Source: Rubrivivax sp.
GTDB taxonomy: Bacteria; Pseudomonadota; Gammaproteobacteria; Burkholderiales; Burkholderiaceae_C
NCBI GenBank assembly: GCA_030653505.1
Contig: JAURZK010000124.1
Location: forward strand, 1 to 33,376
DNA length: 33,376 nucleotides
Reading direction: 5' to 3'
A program made the position numbers and the translations under genes. Numbering within the stretch: position 1 is the stretch's first letter; each line of letters starts with the position of its first letter. This document shows positions 6,811 to 14,587 of this stretch, piece by piece. The notes under the pieces were generated by a model. The model ran no database searches. It was not told where the DNA came from and worked only from the letters and a program-made list of their open reading frames with translations.

Positions 6811-9549
6811 TCAGGCCGCCGGGCCAGACCCACCGTGCGCGCGCACCGCCGCTGCGTCTTCCGCCGCCACCACGCAGTCGCGCCCGCGCCCGGTGGCCTT
6901 GGCGCTGTACAGGCCGCGGTCGGCACGCTGCCACAGCGTCTCGACGCTGTCACCGGCCTCGGCCTGCGTGACGCCGGCCGAGAAATTGACGCACAGGCCC
7001 GGCGCCTGCGGCAGACGCAGGTCGACCTGCAGCGCGGCGCGCACCTCGCCCAGCACCCGCGCGGCGCCGGCCGGGCCGGTGTTGGCCAGCATGAGCAGGA
7101 ACTCCTCGCCGCCGATGCGGCCCAGCATGTCGCGCGGGCGCAGTGAAGCGCACAGGCGGTGTGCAAAGACCTTCAGCACCTGGTCACCGACGCCGTGCCC
7201 GTGGCTGTCGTTGATGGCCTTGAACTCGTCGAGGTCGATCACCGCCACCGTCAGCGGCACACGCAGCTGCGTGGCCTCGGTCAGCAGTTCCTGCAGCTGC
7301 GCGAAGACGTGGCGGCGGTTGGGCAGGCCGGTCAGCGGGTCGGTGATCGACGCGATCAGCGCCGCGTCACGCGCCTGCCGCAGCGCCGACTCGTTGACCT
7401 TGAGCGAGGTGACGTCGCTGGACACGCTGAGCATCCAGCCGTCGGCCGCGGTCTCCTCGATGACGCGCATCCAGCGCCCGTCGGTGAGGTCGGACTCGAA
7501 ACTGCGCAGCGGCTGCCGCCGGTAACGCTGGCGCACGCCGGCCAGCCAGCCGTCGATGTCGGGGGTCTCGATCAGCACACCCTGGCGGCAGCGGTGCGCC
7601 ATGCGCATGATCTCTTCCCACGTCGGCGTGCCGTCCAGTCCCTTCCAGTGCACGTCGAGAAAGCTGTGGTTGGCATAGGCCAGGCGTTCGTCGGGGTCGA
7701 ACAACGCCACCGCGATGGCCGCGCGGTCCAGGCGCTCCAGCAGCCGCTCGGCCACCTCGGCGCGCAGCGCGGTCGGCGCCGGGGCACCGGGCGGTGGCGC
7801 CAGCGGTCGTGCAGGCTGTGCCGCGAGCCAGCGTGTGGCCTCGTCGGCCGCCAGCGGCCGCGCGTAGAGGTAACCCTGCCCCTTGTCGCACTGCAGCGCG
7901 CGCAGCGCGGCGGCCTGGCCGGCGGTCTCCACACCCTCGGCCACCGTGCCCATGCCCAGGCTGCGCGCCACGCGCACGGTGGCCTCGACCAGCACACGGT
8001 GGTGGGCGCTGGTCTCGAGCTGGCTGACGAAGGAACGGTCGATCTTGATCACGTCCACCGGCCACTGGTGCAGGCTGGCCAGCGACGAGTAGCCGGTGCC
8101 GAAGTCGTCCAGCGCCAGCGTCAGGCCCAGCACCTTCAGCGCGTGCAGGCCGGCGCGGATCTGGGGGTCTTCGGCGGCCAGGCTCTCGGTGATCTCGAGC
8201 TGCAGGCAGCCCGGCGCCAGCCCGGCGTTCTGCAACGCGTGCTGCACCTGGGCCGCCAGCGCCGGGTCGGCCAGCTGCGCGCGCGACAGGTTCACCGACA
8301 GCACACGCGGCGCCGCTTCTCCCAGCGTCTGCTGCCACTGCACGAACTGCCGGCAGGCGCTGTTCAGCACGAAGGCGCCCAGCGGCGCGATGAGCCCGGT
8401 CTCTTCGGCGATCTCGATGAACTCGCCAGGCGGCACCGTGCCACGCTGCGGGTGGCGCCAGCGCACCAGCGCCTCAACGCCGGCCGCACTGCCATCGGCC
8501 AGCGCCACGATGGGCTGGTAGACGACGAAGAGCTGGCCGCCGGCGATGGCCAGTCGCAGCTCGGTTTCGAGGTTGCCGCGCCGCTGGGCGCGGTCCTTCA
8601 TCGGCGGCTCGAAGAGGCAGGCCCGGGCCCCGCCGGCGCGTTTGGCCTCGCGCATCGCCAGGCTGGCGTCCTGCAGCACCGAGTCGGCGTCGGCCGTCGC
8701 GGCGGCGTCACTGCCCATCACCACGCCGACGCTGCAGCTGAGGTGCACGGCCTGCGCACCCACCGTGTAGGGCCTGTTCAGCGCGTCGACCAGGCGCTGC
8801 GCCACGCGCACGGCGGCGGCGGTGCTGCGCACGTCCTCGAGCACGACGACGAACTCGTCGCCGCCCAGGCGGCCGGTGGTCGATGCGAAGTCGGCAGCCA
8901 GGCCGACGGCGTCGCGCTGGCGCACGGTGCCGTTGACGCGTGCGGCCATCGTACGCAGCACATCGTCGCCGGCGGCCGGGCCCTGGGTGACGTTGACGCG
9001 GTTGAAGCGGTCGCCGTTGATGAACAGCACCGCGAACTCGATCCCCGCGTTGCGGCGCGCCGTTTGCAGGGCGCGCTCGATGCATTCCAGCACCGCGGCG
9101 CGGTTGGGCATTGCGGTCAGCGTGTCGGTGCGGCCGGCCGCGCGCAGCTTGGCGGCCACGCGGCGGGCCTCGTCGCGCACCGTGGCGGTGACGTCGCTGA
9201 CGCTGGCCATCAGCGTGTCGGCGTCGAGCTTGAGCAGGCGCAGCGACAGCGTGGTGGCCGATTCGCCGTCGGGCGCAGGCCCGGCCGTGAAACGCAGGGC
9301 CTCGCAGACCGTGGCACCGGGGGCCAGGGGCGCCGCTGCCTGCGCCCGCAGGCCCGGGGCGCCAGCGGCCAGCAAGTCGAAGAGGTTGTCCAGGCCGCCG
9401 TCGGCCGACAGCGGCATCAACAACTGCGCGGCCATCGGGTTGGCCATCGTGATCTCGCCGGCCAGCGTCGTCTGCACCAGGCCGATGGGCGCCTGGTACA
9501 GGAACTGGATCAGCGCTTCGTGGGCGCCGTCGGCCGGGGTGTCGCGCAT
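6811..9549 (-). CDS. PAS-GGDEF-EAL-PAS-GGDEF cyclic-di-GMP turnover protein
   Basis: This 912-residue protein should make and degrade cyclic-di-GMP. Order: PAS-like sensor about 10-125; GGDEF1 about 140-310 (GGDEF 229-233); EAL about 325-575; second PAS about 600-720; GGDEF2 about 735-895 (GGEEF 813-817). The EAL domain keeps the residues expected for activity: E359, N420, E452, DD481-482, K502, E538 and Q558. GGDEF2 has D772, N780 and D789 plus an RPRD inhibitory site at 804-807. GGDEF1 has asparagine (N178) where the first metal-binding aspartate belongs and lacks an RxxD site, so it may be inactive. No membrane segments are seen, so it is probably cytoplasmic. The frame opens at 9609, but ATG 9549 is preferred because it follows the upstream PAS gene by 13 bases with GAGG in front. 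Coupling to that gene is likely. Confidence 0.93.
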   Translation of the reverse strand: MRDTPADGAHEALIQFLYQAPIGLVQTTLAGEITMANPMAAQLLMPLSADGGLDNLFDLLAAGAPGLRAQAAAPLAPGATVCEALRFTAGPAPDGESATTLSLRLLKLDADTLMASVSDVTATVRDEARRVAAKLRAAGRTDTLTAMPNRAAVLECIERALQTARRNAGIEFAVLFINGDRFNRVNVTQGPAAGDDVLRTMAARVNGTVRQRDAVGLAADFASTTGRLGGDEFVVVLEDVRSTAAAVRVAQRLVDALNRPYTVGAQAVHLSCSVGVVMGSDAAATADADSVLQDASLAMREAKRAGGARACLFEPPMKDRAQRRGNLETELRLAIAGGQLFVVYQPIVALADGSAAGVEALVRWRHPQRGTVPPGEFIEIAEETGLIAPLGAFVLNSACRQFVQWQQTLGEAAPRVLSVNLSRAQLADPALAAQVQHALQNAGLAPGCLQLEITESLAAEDPQIRAGLHALKVLGLTLALDDFGTGYSSLASLHQWPVDVIKIDRSFVSQLETSAHHRVLVEATVRVARSLGMGTVAEGVETAGQAAALRALQCDKGQGYLYARPLAADEATRWLAAQPARPLAPPPGAPAPTALRAEVAERLLERLDRAAIAVALFDPDERLAYANHSFLDVHWKGLDGTPTWEEIMRMAHRCRQGVLIETPDIDGWLAGVRQRYRRQPLRSFESDLTDGRWMRVIEETAADGWMLSVSSDVTSLKVNESALRQARDAALIASITDPLTGLPNRRHVFAQLQELLTEATQLRVPLTVAVIDLDEFKAINDSHGHGVGDQVLKVFAHRLCASLRPRDMLGRIGGEEFLLMLANTGPAGAARVLGEVRAALQVDLRLPQAPGLCVNFSAGVTQAEAGDSVETLWQRADRGLYSAKATGRGRDCVVAAEDAAAVRAHGGSGPAA

Positions 9550-9562
9550 GCGGGCCCGCGCC

Positions 9563-9955
9563 TCAGCCGGACCGCTGCACCAGCACGTAGCGGCAGGTGG
9601 CGCCTGCACACGACAGCAGCCGCAGCTGCACCTTCGTCGGCCGCATGCGCAGTGTCAGCACGTAAGGCAGGGTGAGGTCGAGCACGCTGCCTTCGGCAGC
9701 GGCATCGTCGAAGCGCTGCGCGACCATGAAGTTGTTCATGCAGGGCGCCACCACGGTGAACAGCGGGTGGCCCAGCACACGTTCGGGCGACAGGCCGGCG
9801 GCCTGGCTCTCGTGGCGGTTGTAGCGGCGCACCAGTCCCTGGGCGTCGAAGCCGATGACGCCGAAGGCCAGCGTGTCGAGTTCGGCATCGCGGCACCCGT
9901 CCAGCCGCGCTTGCAGCGCCGGTTCGGCAAAGGAAAGGGCAGATGCGAGGTTCAT
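9563..9955 (-). CDS. Photoactive-yellow-protein-like PAS protein (130 aa)
   Basis: A single PAS domain close to photoactive yellow protein (PYP) in length and sequence. From memory of Halorhodospira PYP, the alignment runs through LDTLAFGVIGFD, the YN-x2-E segment, VVAPC and RMRPTKV. Tyr45, Glu49 and Cys72 sit at the same spacing as PYP Tyr42, Glu46 (chromophore hydrogen bonds) and Cys69 (p-coumarate thioester). Met104 corresponds to Met100. Differences are T50 to Ala53, R52 to Leu55 and Y98 to Leu102. There is no signal peptide, so it should be cytosolic. It is encoded 13 bases before the cyclic-di-GMP enzyme and is probably in one operon. An in-frame ATG at 9964 is an alternative start; neither has a clear ribosome-binding site. 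Photoactivity is inferred, and it could be a PYP-fold protein without pigment. Confidence 0.85.
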   Translation of the reverse strand: MNLASALSFAEPALQARLDGCRDAELDTLAFGVIGFDAQGLVRRYNRHESQAAGLSPERVLGHPLFTVVAPCMNNFMVAQRFDDAAAEGSVLDLTLPYVLTLRMRPTKVQLRLLSCAGATCRYVLVQRSG

Positions 9956-10097
9956 GGCAGGCATTGTGAGCGGGTAGCGCGCGCGGCCGTGCGCCGAGCC
10001 CGCGCGTGGTGTGGCAACGCGCCTGCCGGCGGCGCGGCACCAGCACAGGATGTCGACGCCGCCGCGCCGAACTTGAGCCGCGCCGGCACCGGGGCGT

Positions 10098-11726
10098 TCA
10101 GCCAGACGGCGCACGCAGTGCCCGGCTGAGCATCACCACCGGGATGAGCCCCACGGCCACGATGGCCAGCGAAGGCAGCGCGGCCTCGGCCAGGCGCTCG
10201 TCGCGCGCGAAGTTGTAGGCCACCACCGCCAGCGTGTCGCTGCCGAAGGGGCGCAGCACCAGCGTGGCGGGAAGTTCCTTCATCACGTCGACGAAGACCA
10301 GCAAGCCCGCAGCCAGCGCCGAACGTCGCAGCAGGGGCAGGTGCAGCTGCGTGAACAGGCGCCAGGGGCCGCTGCCGAGCATGCGCGCCGTTTCGTCGAC
10401 AGCCGGCGGCACACGCGCGTAGCCGGCCTCGACGCTCTGCAGCGCCACGGCCGAAAAACGCACCAGGTAGGCATAGAGCAGGCCGAAGGCCGTGCCGGTG
10501 ACGAGGGCGGCCACACCCATCTGCGGGAACTGCGCCTGCAGCCAGCCCGCCGGCAGCAGGATGCCCACCGCGATGACAGCGCCCGGCACCGCGTAGCCCA
10601 AGGACAGCACCCGCGCCGCCGGGCGCAGCAGCGCGCCACCCGGTGCGCCCCTCTGGCGCAGCGCGAAGCCCAGCGCCAGCGCCAAGGCGGTGGACAACAG
10701 CGCCGCGGCGCCAGCGAGGCGGAAGCTGGACGCGGCCCACTCGGCAAACCGCGCCCAGGGCAGGCCGAACTCGCTGAACTGCGCCTCCTGCCACAGCATG
10801 CGCGCCAGCCAAAGCACCGGCAACACGAAGCCCAGCAGCACAGGCAGCCCGCACACCGCCCAGGCCGCCACTGCCGCACCACCGCGAAGCACCAGCGGGC
10901 GCGCCTCGGCACTGGTGGCGCCGGCGCGGCTGCCGGCAAAACGCAGCTTGCGCTGCGCCGTGCGCTCGGCCATCAGCAGCGCGCCCACCACCAGCAGCAG
11001 CACCGCCGCCAGCTGCGCCGCAGCGATGCGGTCGTTCATCACCAGCCAGGCCTTGTAGATGCCGGTGCTGAAGGTCGACAGGCCGAAATAGGCGCCGACA
11101 CCGTAATCGGCCAGCGTCTCCATCAGCGCCAGCGCGGTGCCGGCGGCGATGGCCGGACGCGCCATCGGCAGTGCCACCTGCAGCACACGCCGGCGCATGG
11201 GCGCGCCGAGCAGGCGCGCCGCTTCCATCAGCCGCACCGCGCGTTCACCCAGGGCCGCGCGCACCAGCAGGTAGACGTAGGGGTAGAGGCACAGCACGAA
11301 GAGCACCACCGCGCCGCCGAAGCTGCGCACGTCGGGCCACAGTGCCCCACGAAGGCCCAGCGCCTCGCGCAGGCCGGTCTGCAGCGGGCCGCTGAACTGC
11401 AGCGCGTCGGTCCAGGCGTAGGCCAGCACGTAGGCCGGCATGGCCAGCGGCAGCAGCAGCGCCCACTCGAAGCTGCGCCGGCCGCGGAAGTCGTACAGCG
11501 TCACCAGCGCCGCGGTGGCCGAGCCCAGGACCATCACGCCCAGACCGACAAAGAGCGCCAGCCCGGCCGATTGCAGCGCGTATTCGGGCAGCACGGTATC
11601 GAGCTGGTGGCGCAGCACTGCCAGCGCCGCGGCGTCGAGCGTGAGCCAGGCCGCCAGCACGCCCAGCACGGGCAGCGCCAGCAGCAGGCACAGGGGGGTC
11701 AGCAGGAGACTCAGTACACCGCGCAT
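10098..11726 (-). CDS. fbpB: Iron(III)-type ABC transporter permease (two fused permease modules)
   Basis: The inner-membrane channel of an FbpABC/SfuABC-like importer, 542 residues with roughly 12 hydrophobic segments. Two permease modules are joined. The first carries the ATPase-docking EAA loop MEAARLLGAPMRRRVLQVA near residue 190 and the second DETARMLGSGPWRLFTQLH near residue 455. This duplicated layout is typical of the ferric-iron and thiamine-type families. It diverges from the matching ATPase gene across 70 bases holding a Fur-box-like site, which favours iron as the substrate. No periplasmic binding protein gene is in the window. The ATG at 11726 has no strong ribosome-binding site. 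Thiamine, putrescine or phosphonate cannot be fully excluded from sequence alone. Confidence 0.88.
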   Translation of the reverse strand: MRGVLSLLLTPLCLLLALPVLGVLAAWLTLDAAALAVLRHQLDTVLPEYALQSAGLALFVGLGVMVLGSATAALVTLYDFRGRRSFEWALLLPLAMPAYVLAYAWTDALQFSGPLQTGLREALGLRGALWPDVRSFGGAVVLFVLCLYPYVYLLVRAALGERAVRLMEAARLLGAPMRRRVLQVALPMARPAIAAGTALALMETLADYGVGAYFGLSTFSTGIYKAWLVMNDRIAAAQLAAVLLLVVGALLMAERTAQRKLRFAGSRAGATSAEARPLVLRGGAAVAAWAVCGLPVLLGFVLPVLWLARMLWQEAQFSEFGLPWARFAEWAASSFRLAGAAALLSTALALALGFALRQRGAPGGALLRPAARVLSLGYAVPGAVIAVGILLPAGWLQAQFPQMGVAALVTGTAFGLLYAYLVRFSAVALQSVEAGYARVPPAVDETARMLGSGPWRLFTQLHLPLLRRSALAAGLLVFVDVMKELPATLVLRPFGSDTLAVVAYNFARDERLAEAALPSLAIVAVGLIPVVMLSRALRAPSG

Positions 11727-11752
11727 CGGGAGAGACGGATAGCGAAACAGGA

Positions 11753-11771
11753 AATGCGAACAATCCTCATT
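11753..11771. promoter_or_regulatory. Fur-box-like operator between divergent ABC genes
   Basis: The 19-base dyad AATGCGAACAATCCTCATT matches the 9-1-9 Fur consensus (AATGATAAT-N-ATTATCATT) at 13 of 18 positions. It sits nearly centrally in the 70-base gap, 25 bases from the ATPase ATG and 26 bases from the permease start, placed to repress both directions. Assignment is by eye. Confidence 0.5.
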
Positions 11772-11784
11772 CAGGCTGCGCGAT

Positions 11785-11790
11785 TATGAT
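11785..11790 (+). promoter_or_regulatory. Candidate -10 box (TATGAT) for the ABC ATPase gene
   Basis: TATGAT ends 6 bases before the ATG at 11797, so transcription from it would start at or beside the start codon and give a leaderless or nearly leaderless mRNA. No good -35 box is seen; the Fur-box-like dyad occupies that area. Confidence 0.35.
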
Positions 11791-11796
11791 GGCGAC

Positions 11797-12885
11797 ATGT
11801 TCCTGAGCCTGGAATCGGTGGGGGTGCGCTACACACGCGCCGGCGGCGGCCGTGCCGCGGTGGATGGCGTGTCGCTGGGCCTGGCAGCGGGCCAGGTGGG
11901 CGTGCTGATCGGACCCTCGGGATGCGGCAAGACCTCGCTGCTGCGCGCCGTGGCCGGGCTGGAGCGCTGCGCCGAAGGGCGTGTGGTGATCGCGGGCGAC
12001 ACTTTGTCCGACGCCGCCGCCGGCGTTCACCTCGCGCCTGAACTGCGCCGCATCGGCATGGTTTTCCAGGACTACGCCCTCTTCCCGCATTTGAGCGTCG
12101 CCGACAACATCGCCTTCGGCATCCAGGCGCTGCCACGCGGCGAACGCGCCCGGCGTGTTCAGCAGATGCTGGATCTGGTGGGCCTGGGCCATGCCGCGAA
12201 ACGAGCGCCGCACGAACTCTCGGGCGGCCAGCAGCAGCGGGTGGCGCTGGCGCGGGCGCTGGCGCCCAAGCCGCGCCTGCTGCTGCTGGACGAACCCTTC
12301 AGCAGCCTGGACGTCGACCTGCGCGAACGCCTGGCGCAGGAGGTGCGCAGCATCCTCAAGGACAGCGGCACCACCGCGCTGCTGGTCACGCACGACCAGC
12401 TCGAGGCCTTCGCGGTGGGCGACGTCATCGGCGTCATGAACCAGGGCCGGCTCGAGCAGTGGGACGACGCCTACACGCTCTATCACCGCCCGCTGAGCCG
12501 CTTCGTCGCCGGTTTCATCGGCCACGGCGTGTTCACGCCGGCGCAGATCGTCGCCTGCGCCGGCGGCCCCTGCGTGCACACGCCGCTGGGTGAACTGCAC
12601 GACATGGCGGGCTGCCCGCTGCCCGAGGCCTTCCCGCGGGGCGAATGCGAGGTGCTGCTGCGCGCCGACGACATCGTGCACGACGACAACTCGCCGGTGC
12701 GCGCGATGATCGAGCGCAAGGCCTTCCGCGGTTCTGAGTTTCTTTACACCCTGCGCCTGGCCAGCGGCGAGCAGGTCCTGGCCCACGTGCCTTCGCACCA
12801 CGACCACCAGGTCGGCGAATGGGTGGGCATACGCGCCGAGGTCGACCACGTCGTGACCTTCCCGCGCGCGCCTGCCGCGGCGTGA
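11797..12885 (+). CDS. fbpC: Iron(III)-type ABC transporter ATP-binding protein
   Basis: This 362-residue cytoplasmic ATPase should drive the divergent permease. Visible motifs are Walker A GPSGCGKT at 39-46, the Q-loop at Q91 (VFQDYALFPHLS), the signature LSGGQ at 141-145, Walker B LLLLDE at 161-166 and the switch histidine in VTHDQLEA near 197. After about residue 240 comes a C-terminal regulatory extension of the TOBE/OB type, as in FbpC and PotA proteins. The ATG at 11797 has no Shine-Dalgarno sequence, and a -10-like TATGAT lies just upstream, so a leaderless message is possible. Iron specificity is inferred from the family and the Fur-like site. Confidence 0.9.
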   Translation: MFLSLESVGVRYTRAGGGRAAVDGVSLGLAAGQVGVLIGPSGCGKTSLLRAVAGLERCAEGRVVIAGDTLSDAAAGVHLAPELRRIGMVFQDYALFPHLSVADNIAFGIQALPRGERARRVQQMLDLVGLGHAAKRAPHELSGGQQQRVALARALAPKPRLLLLDEPFSSLDVDLRERLAQEVRSILKDSGTTALLVTHDQLEAFAVGDVIGVMNQGRLEQWDDAYTLYHRPLSRFVAGFIGHGVFTPAQIVACAGGPCVHTPLGELHDMAGCPLPEAFPRGECEVLLRADDIVHDDNSPVRAMIERKAFRGSEFLYTLRLASGEQVLAHVPSHHDHQVGEWVGIRAEVDHVVTFPRAPAAA

Positions 12886-12997
12886 CGGGCGACGGCGGTA
12901 CGACGACCGCGCCGGCACGCGCAAATCGACACACTTTGCCGGCATCGCCAGACTGCAACTTTCTTCCCTTTATCCACTCAGAAGGGGGTGACGGTTC

Positions 12998-13003
12998 TAT
13001 ACT
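12998..13003 (+). promoter_or_regulatory. Candidate -10 box (TATACT) for the S41 protease gene
   Basis: TATACT stands out in a relatively AT-rich patch 42 bases before the ATG at 13046. No clear TTGACA-like box is found 16-18 bases upstream, so only the -10 element is supported. Confidence 0.4.
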
Positions 13004-13045
13004 GGAACAGTAATTGCTCGCCATTTCGCGAAAGGCGCGTTGAAC

Positions 13046-14494
13046 ATGGGTTCAAAGATCAAGTTTGCGGGCATCCTGGCCATCGGTGCGGTGGCCGGTG
13101 CGCTGACGACCATGCAGTTGCAGGCCGTGGCGCGCAACGTGCTGGCGCCGCTGCCGCTGGAAGAGGTGCAGCAACTGGCCGCCGTGTTCGACCGCGTCAA
13201 GGCCGAGTACGTCGAGCCCGTGGACGAGAAGAAGCTGATCAACGACGCCATCGCCGGCATGGTGGCAGGGCTCGACCCGCACAGCCAGTACTTCGACAAG
13301 AAGAGCTTCCGCGAGTTTCGCGAGAACACCGGCGGCAAGTTCGTCGGCATCGGCATCGAGATGGCGATGGAAGAAGGCCTCGTCAAGGTCGTCTCGCCCA
13401 TCGAGGGCAGCCCCGCGTTCCGTGTCGGCCTCAAGCCCGGCGACCTCATCACCCGCATCGACGACAGCCCGGTGAAGGGCCTCACGGTCGACCAGGCGGT
13501 GAAGAAGATGCGCGGTGAACCGCAGACCAAGGTCGTTCTCACCGTCTACCGCAAGACCGAGAGCCGCACCTTCCCGGTGACCATCATTCGCGAAGAGATC
13601 CGCATGCAGAGCGTGCGCGCGAAGATGATCGAGCCCGGTTACGGCTGGATCCGCGTCAGCCAGTTCCAGGAACGCACGGTCGACGACTTCGTGCGCAAGA
13701 TGGAGGAGCTCTACAAGCAGGACCCGAACATGAAGGGCCTGGTGCTCGACCTGCGCAACGACCCGGGCGGCCTGCTCGACGGCGCGGTGGCGCTGTCGGC
13801 CGCTTTCCTGCCGGCCGACGTGGTGGTCGTCACCACCAACGGCCAGCTGCCCGAAAGCCGCGCCACCTTCCGCGCCAGCCCCGAGTTCTACGCCCGCCGC
13901 GGCGGGTCCGACCCGCTGAAGAAGCTGCCCGCGGCGATGAAGCGGGTGCCGCTGGTGGTGCTGGTCAACGAAGGTTCGGCCTCGGCCAGCGAGATCGTCG
14001 CCGGCGCGTTGCAGGACCACAAGCGCGCCACCATCATGGGCGCGCAGACCTTCGGCAAGGGTTCGGTGCAGACGATCCGCCCACTGCCTTCGGACACCGC
14101 GCTGAAGATCACCACCGCGCGTTACTACACGCCGGCCGGCCGCAGCATCCAGGCCAAGGGCATTCTGCCCGACGTGTGGCTGGACGAAACCGCCGAGGGC
14201 AACGTCTACGCCGCACTGCGCATGCGCGAGGCCGACCTGGAACGCCACCTCGGCGGCGCCGACGAGAAGAAGGACGTCGAACGCGAGAAGGCGCGCGAGG
14301 AAGCGCGCAAGAGGCTCGAGGACCAGTTGGCCAAGACCCGGGAACCAGCCAAGCCCCTGCCCGAGTTCGGCACCTCCGAAGACTTCCCGCTGCAGCAGGC
14401 GCTGAACCAGTTGCGCGGCCTGCCCGTGCTGGCCAGCAAGACGGCGCCCAGCGAGCAGCGCGCCGAAGCTCCTGCCGACGCCGTCAAGAAGTAA
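13046..14494 (+). CDS. ctpA: S41 family C-terminal processing protease (CtpA/Prc type)
   Basis: A periplasmic serine protease of 482 residues. An N-terminal hydrophobic segment (about 6-28) serves as signal or anchor. A PDZ domain with the GIGIEMAMEEGLVKV segment covers about 95-170, and the S41 core follows. The Ser-Lys dyad is S313 in EGSASASE and K338 in TFGKGSVQ, 25 residues apart as in Prc and CtpB. A charged Lys/Glu/Arg-rich helix lies near 405-435. In this family such proteases trim envelope proteins and control cell-wall hydrolases. An upstream in-frame TTG at 13040 also opens the frame, but ATG 13046 has AAAGG about 10 bases before it. A T-tailed hairpin lies 23 bases after the stop, so it is probably a single-gene unit. 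Confidence 0.95.
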   Translation: MGSKIKFAGILAIGAVAGALTTMQLQAVARNVLAPLPLEEVQQLAAVFDRVKAEYVEPVDEKKLINDAIAGMVAGLDPHSQYFDKKSFREFRENTGGKFVGIGIEMAMEEGLVKVVSPIEGSPAFRVGLKPGDLITRIDDSPVKGLTVDQAVKKMRGEPQTKVVLTVYRKTESRTFPVTIIREEIRMQSVRAKMIEPGYGWIRVSQFQERTVDDFVRKMEELYKQDPNMKGLVLDLRNDPGGLLDGAVALSAAFLPADVVVVTTNGQLPESRATFRASPEFYARRGGSDPLKKLPAAMKRVPLVVLVNEGSASASEIVAGALQDHKRATIMGAQTFGKGSVQTIRPLPSDTALKITTARYYTPAGRSIQAKGILPDVWLDETAEGNVYAALRMREADLERHLGGADEKKDVEREKAREEARKRLEDQLAKTREPAKPLPEFGTSEDFPLQQALNQLRGLPVLASKTAPSEQRAEAPADAVKK

Positions 14495-14516
14495 GCACTG
14501 CGCACCGCCCCGCGAA

Positions 14517-14537
14517 GCCCGCCACCCGGCGGGTTTT
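14517..14537 (+). terminator. Intrinsic terminator after ctpA
   Basis: CCCGCC (14518-14523) pairs with GGCGGG (14528-14533) around ACCC and is followed directly by TTTT. It lies 23 bases after the protease stop and separates that gene from the moeB-like run, although some read-through is possible. Confidence 0.7.
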
Positions 14538-14587
14538 GCACTTCTGGCGCTCGGCCCGTCCGCCCTGCCCCGCCCGAACCCGCTGCC

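Noticed and set aside
9549..9609. Upstream start at 9609 for the GGDEF/EAL protein
   Set aside because: It would overlap the end of the PYP-like gene by 47 bases and adds 20 residues without a fold. The ATG at 9549 has better spacing.
7159..9675. 838-codon open frame on the + strand opposite the GGDEF/EAL gene
   Set aside because: It mirrors the real gene in high-GC DNA, has Gln/His/Arg-rich low-information sequence and shows no domain. The opposite strand has clear GGDEF and EAL motifs.
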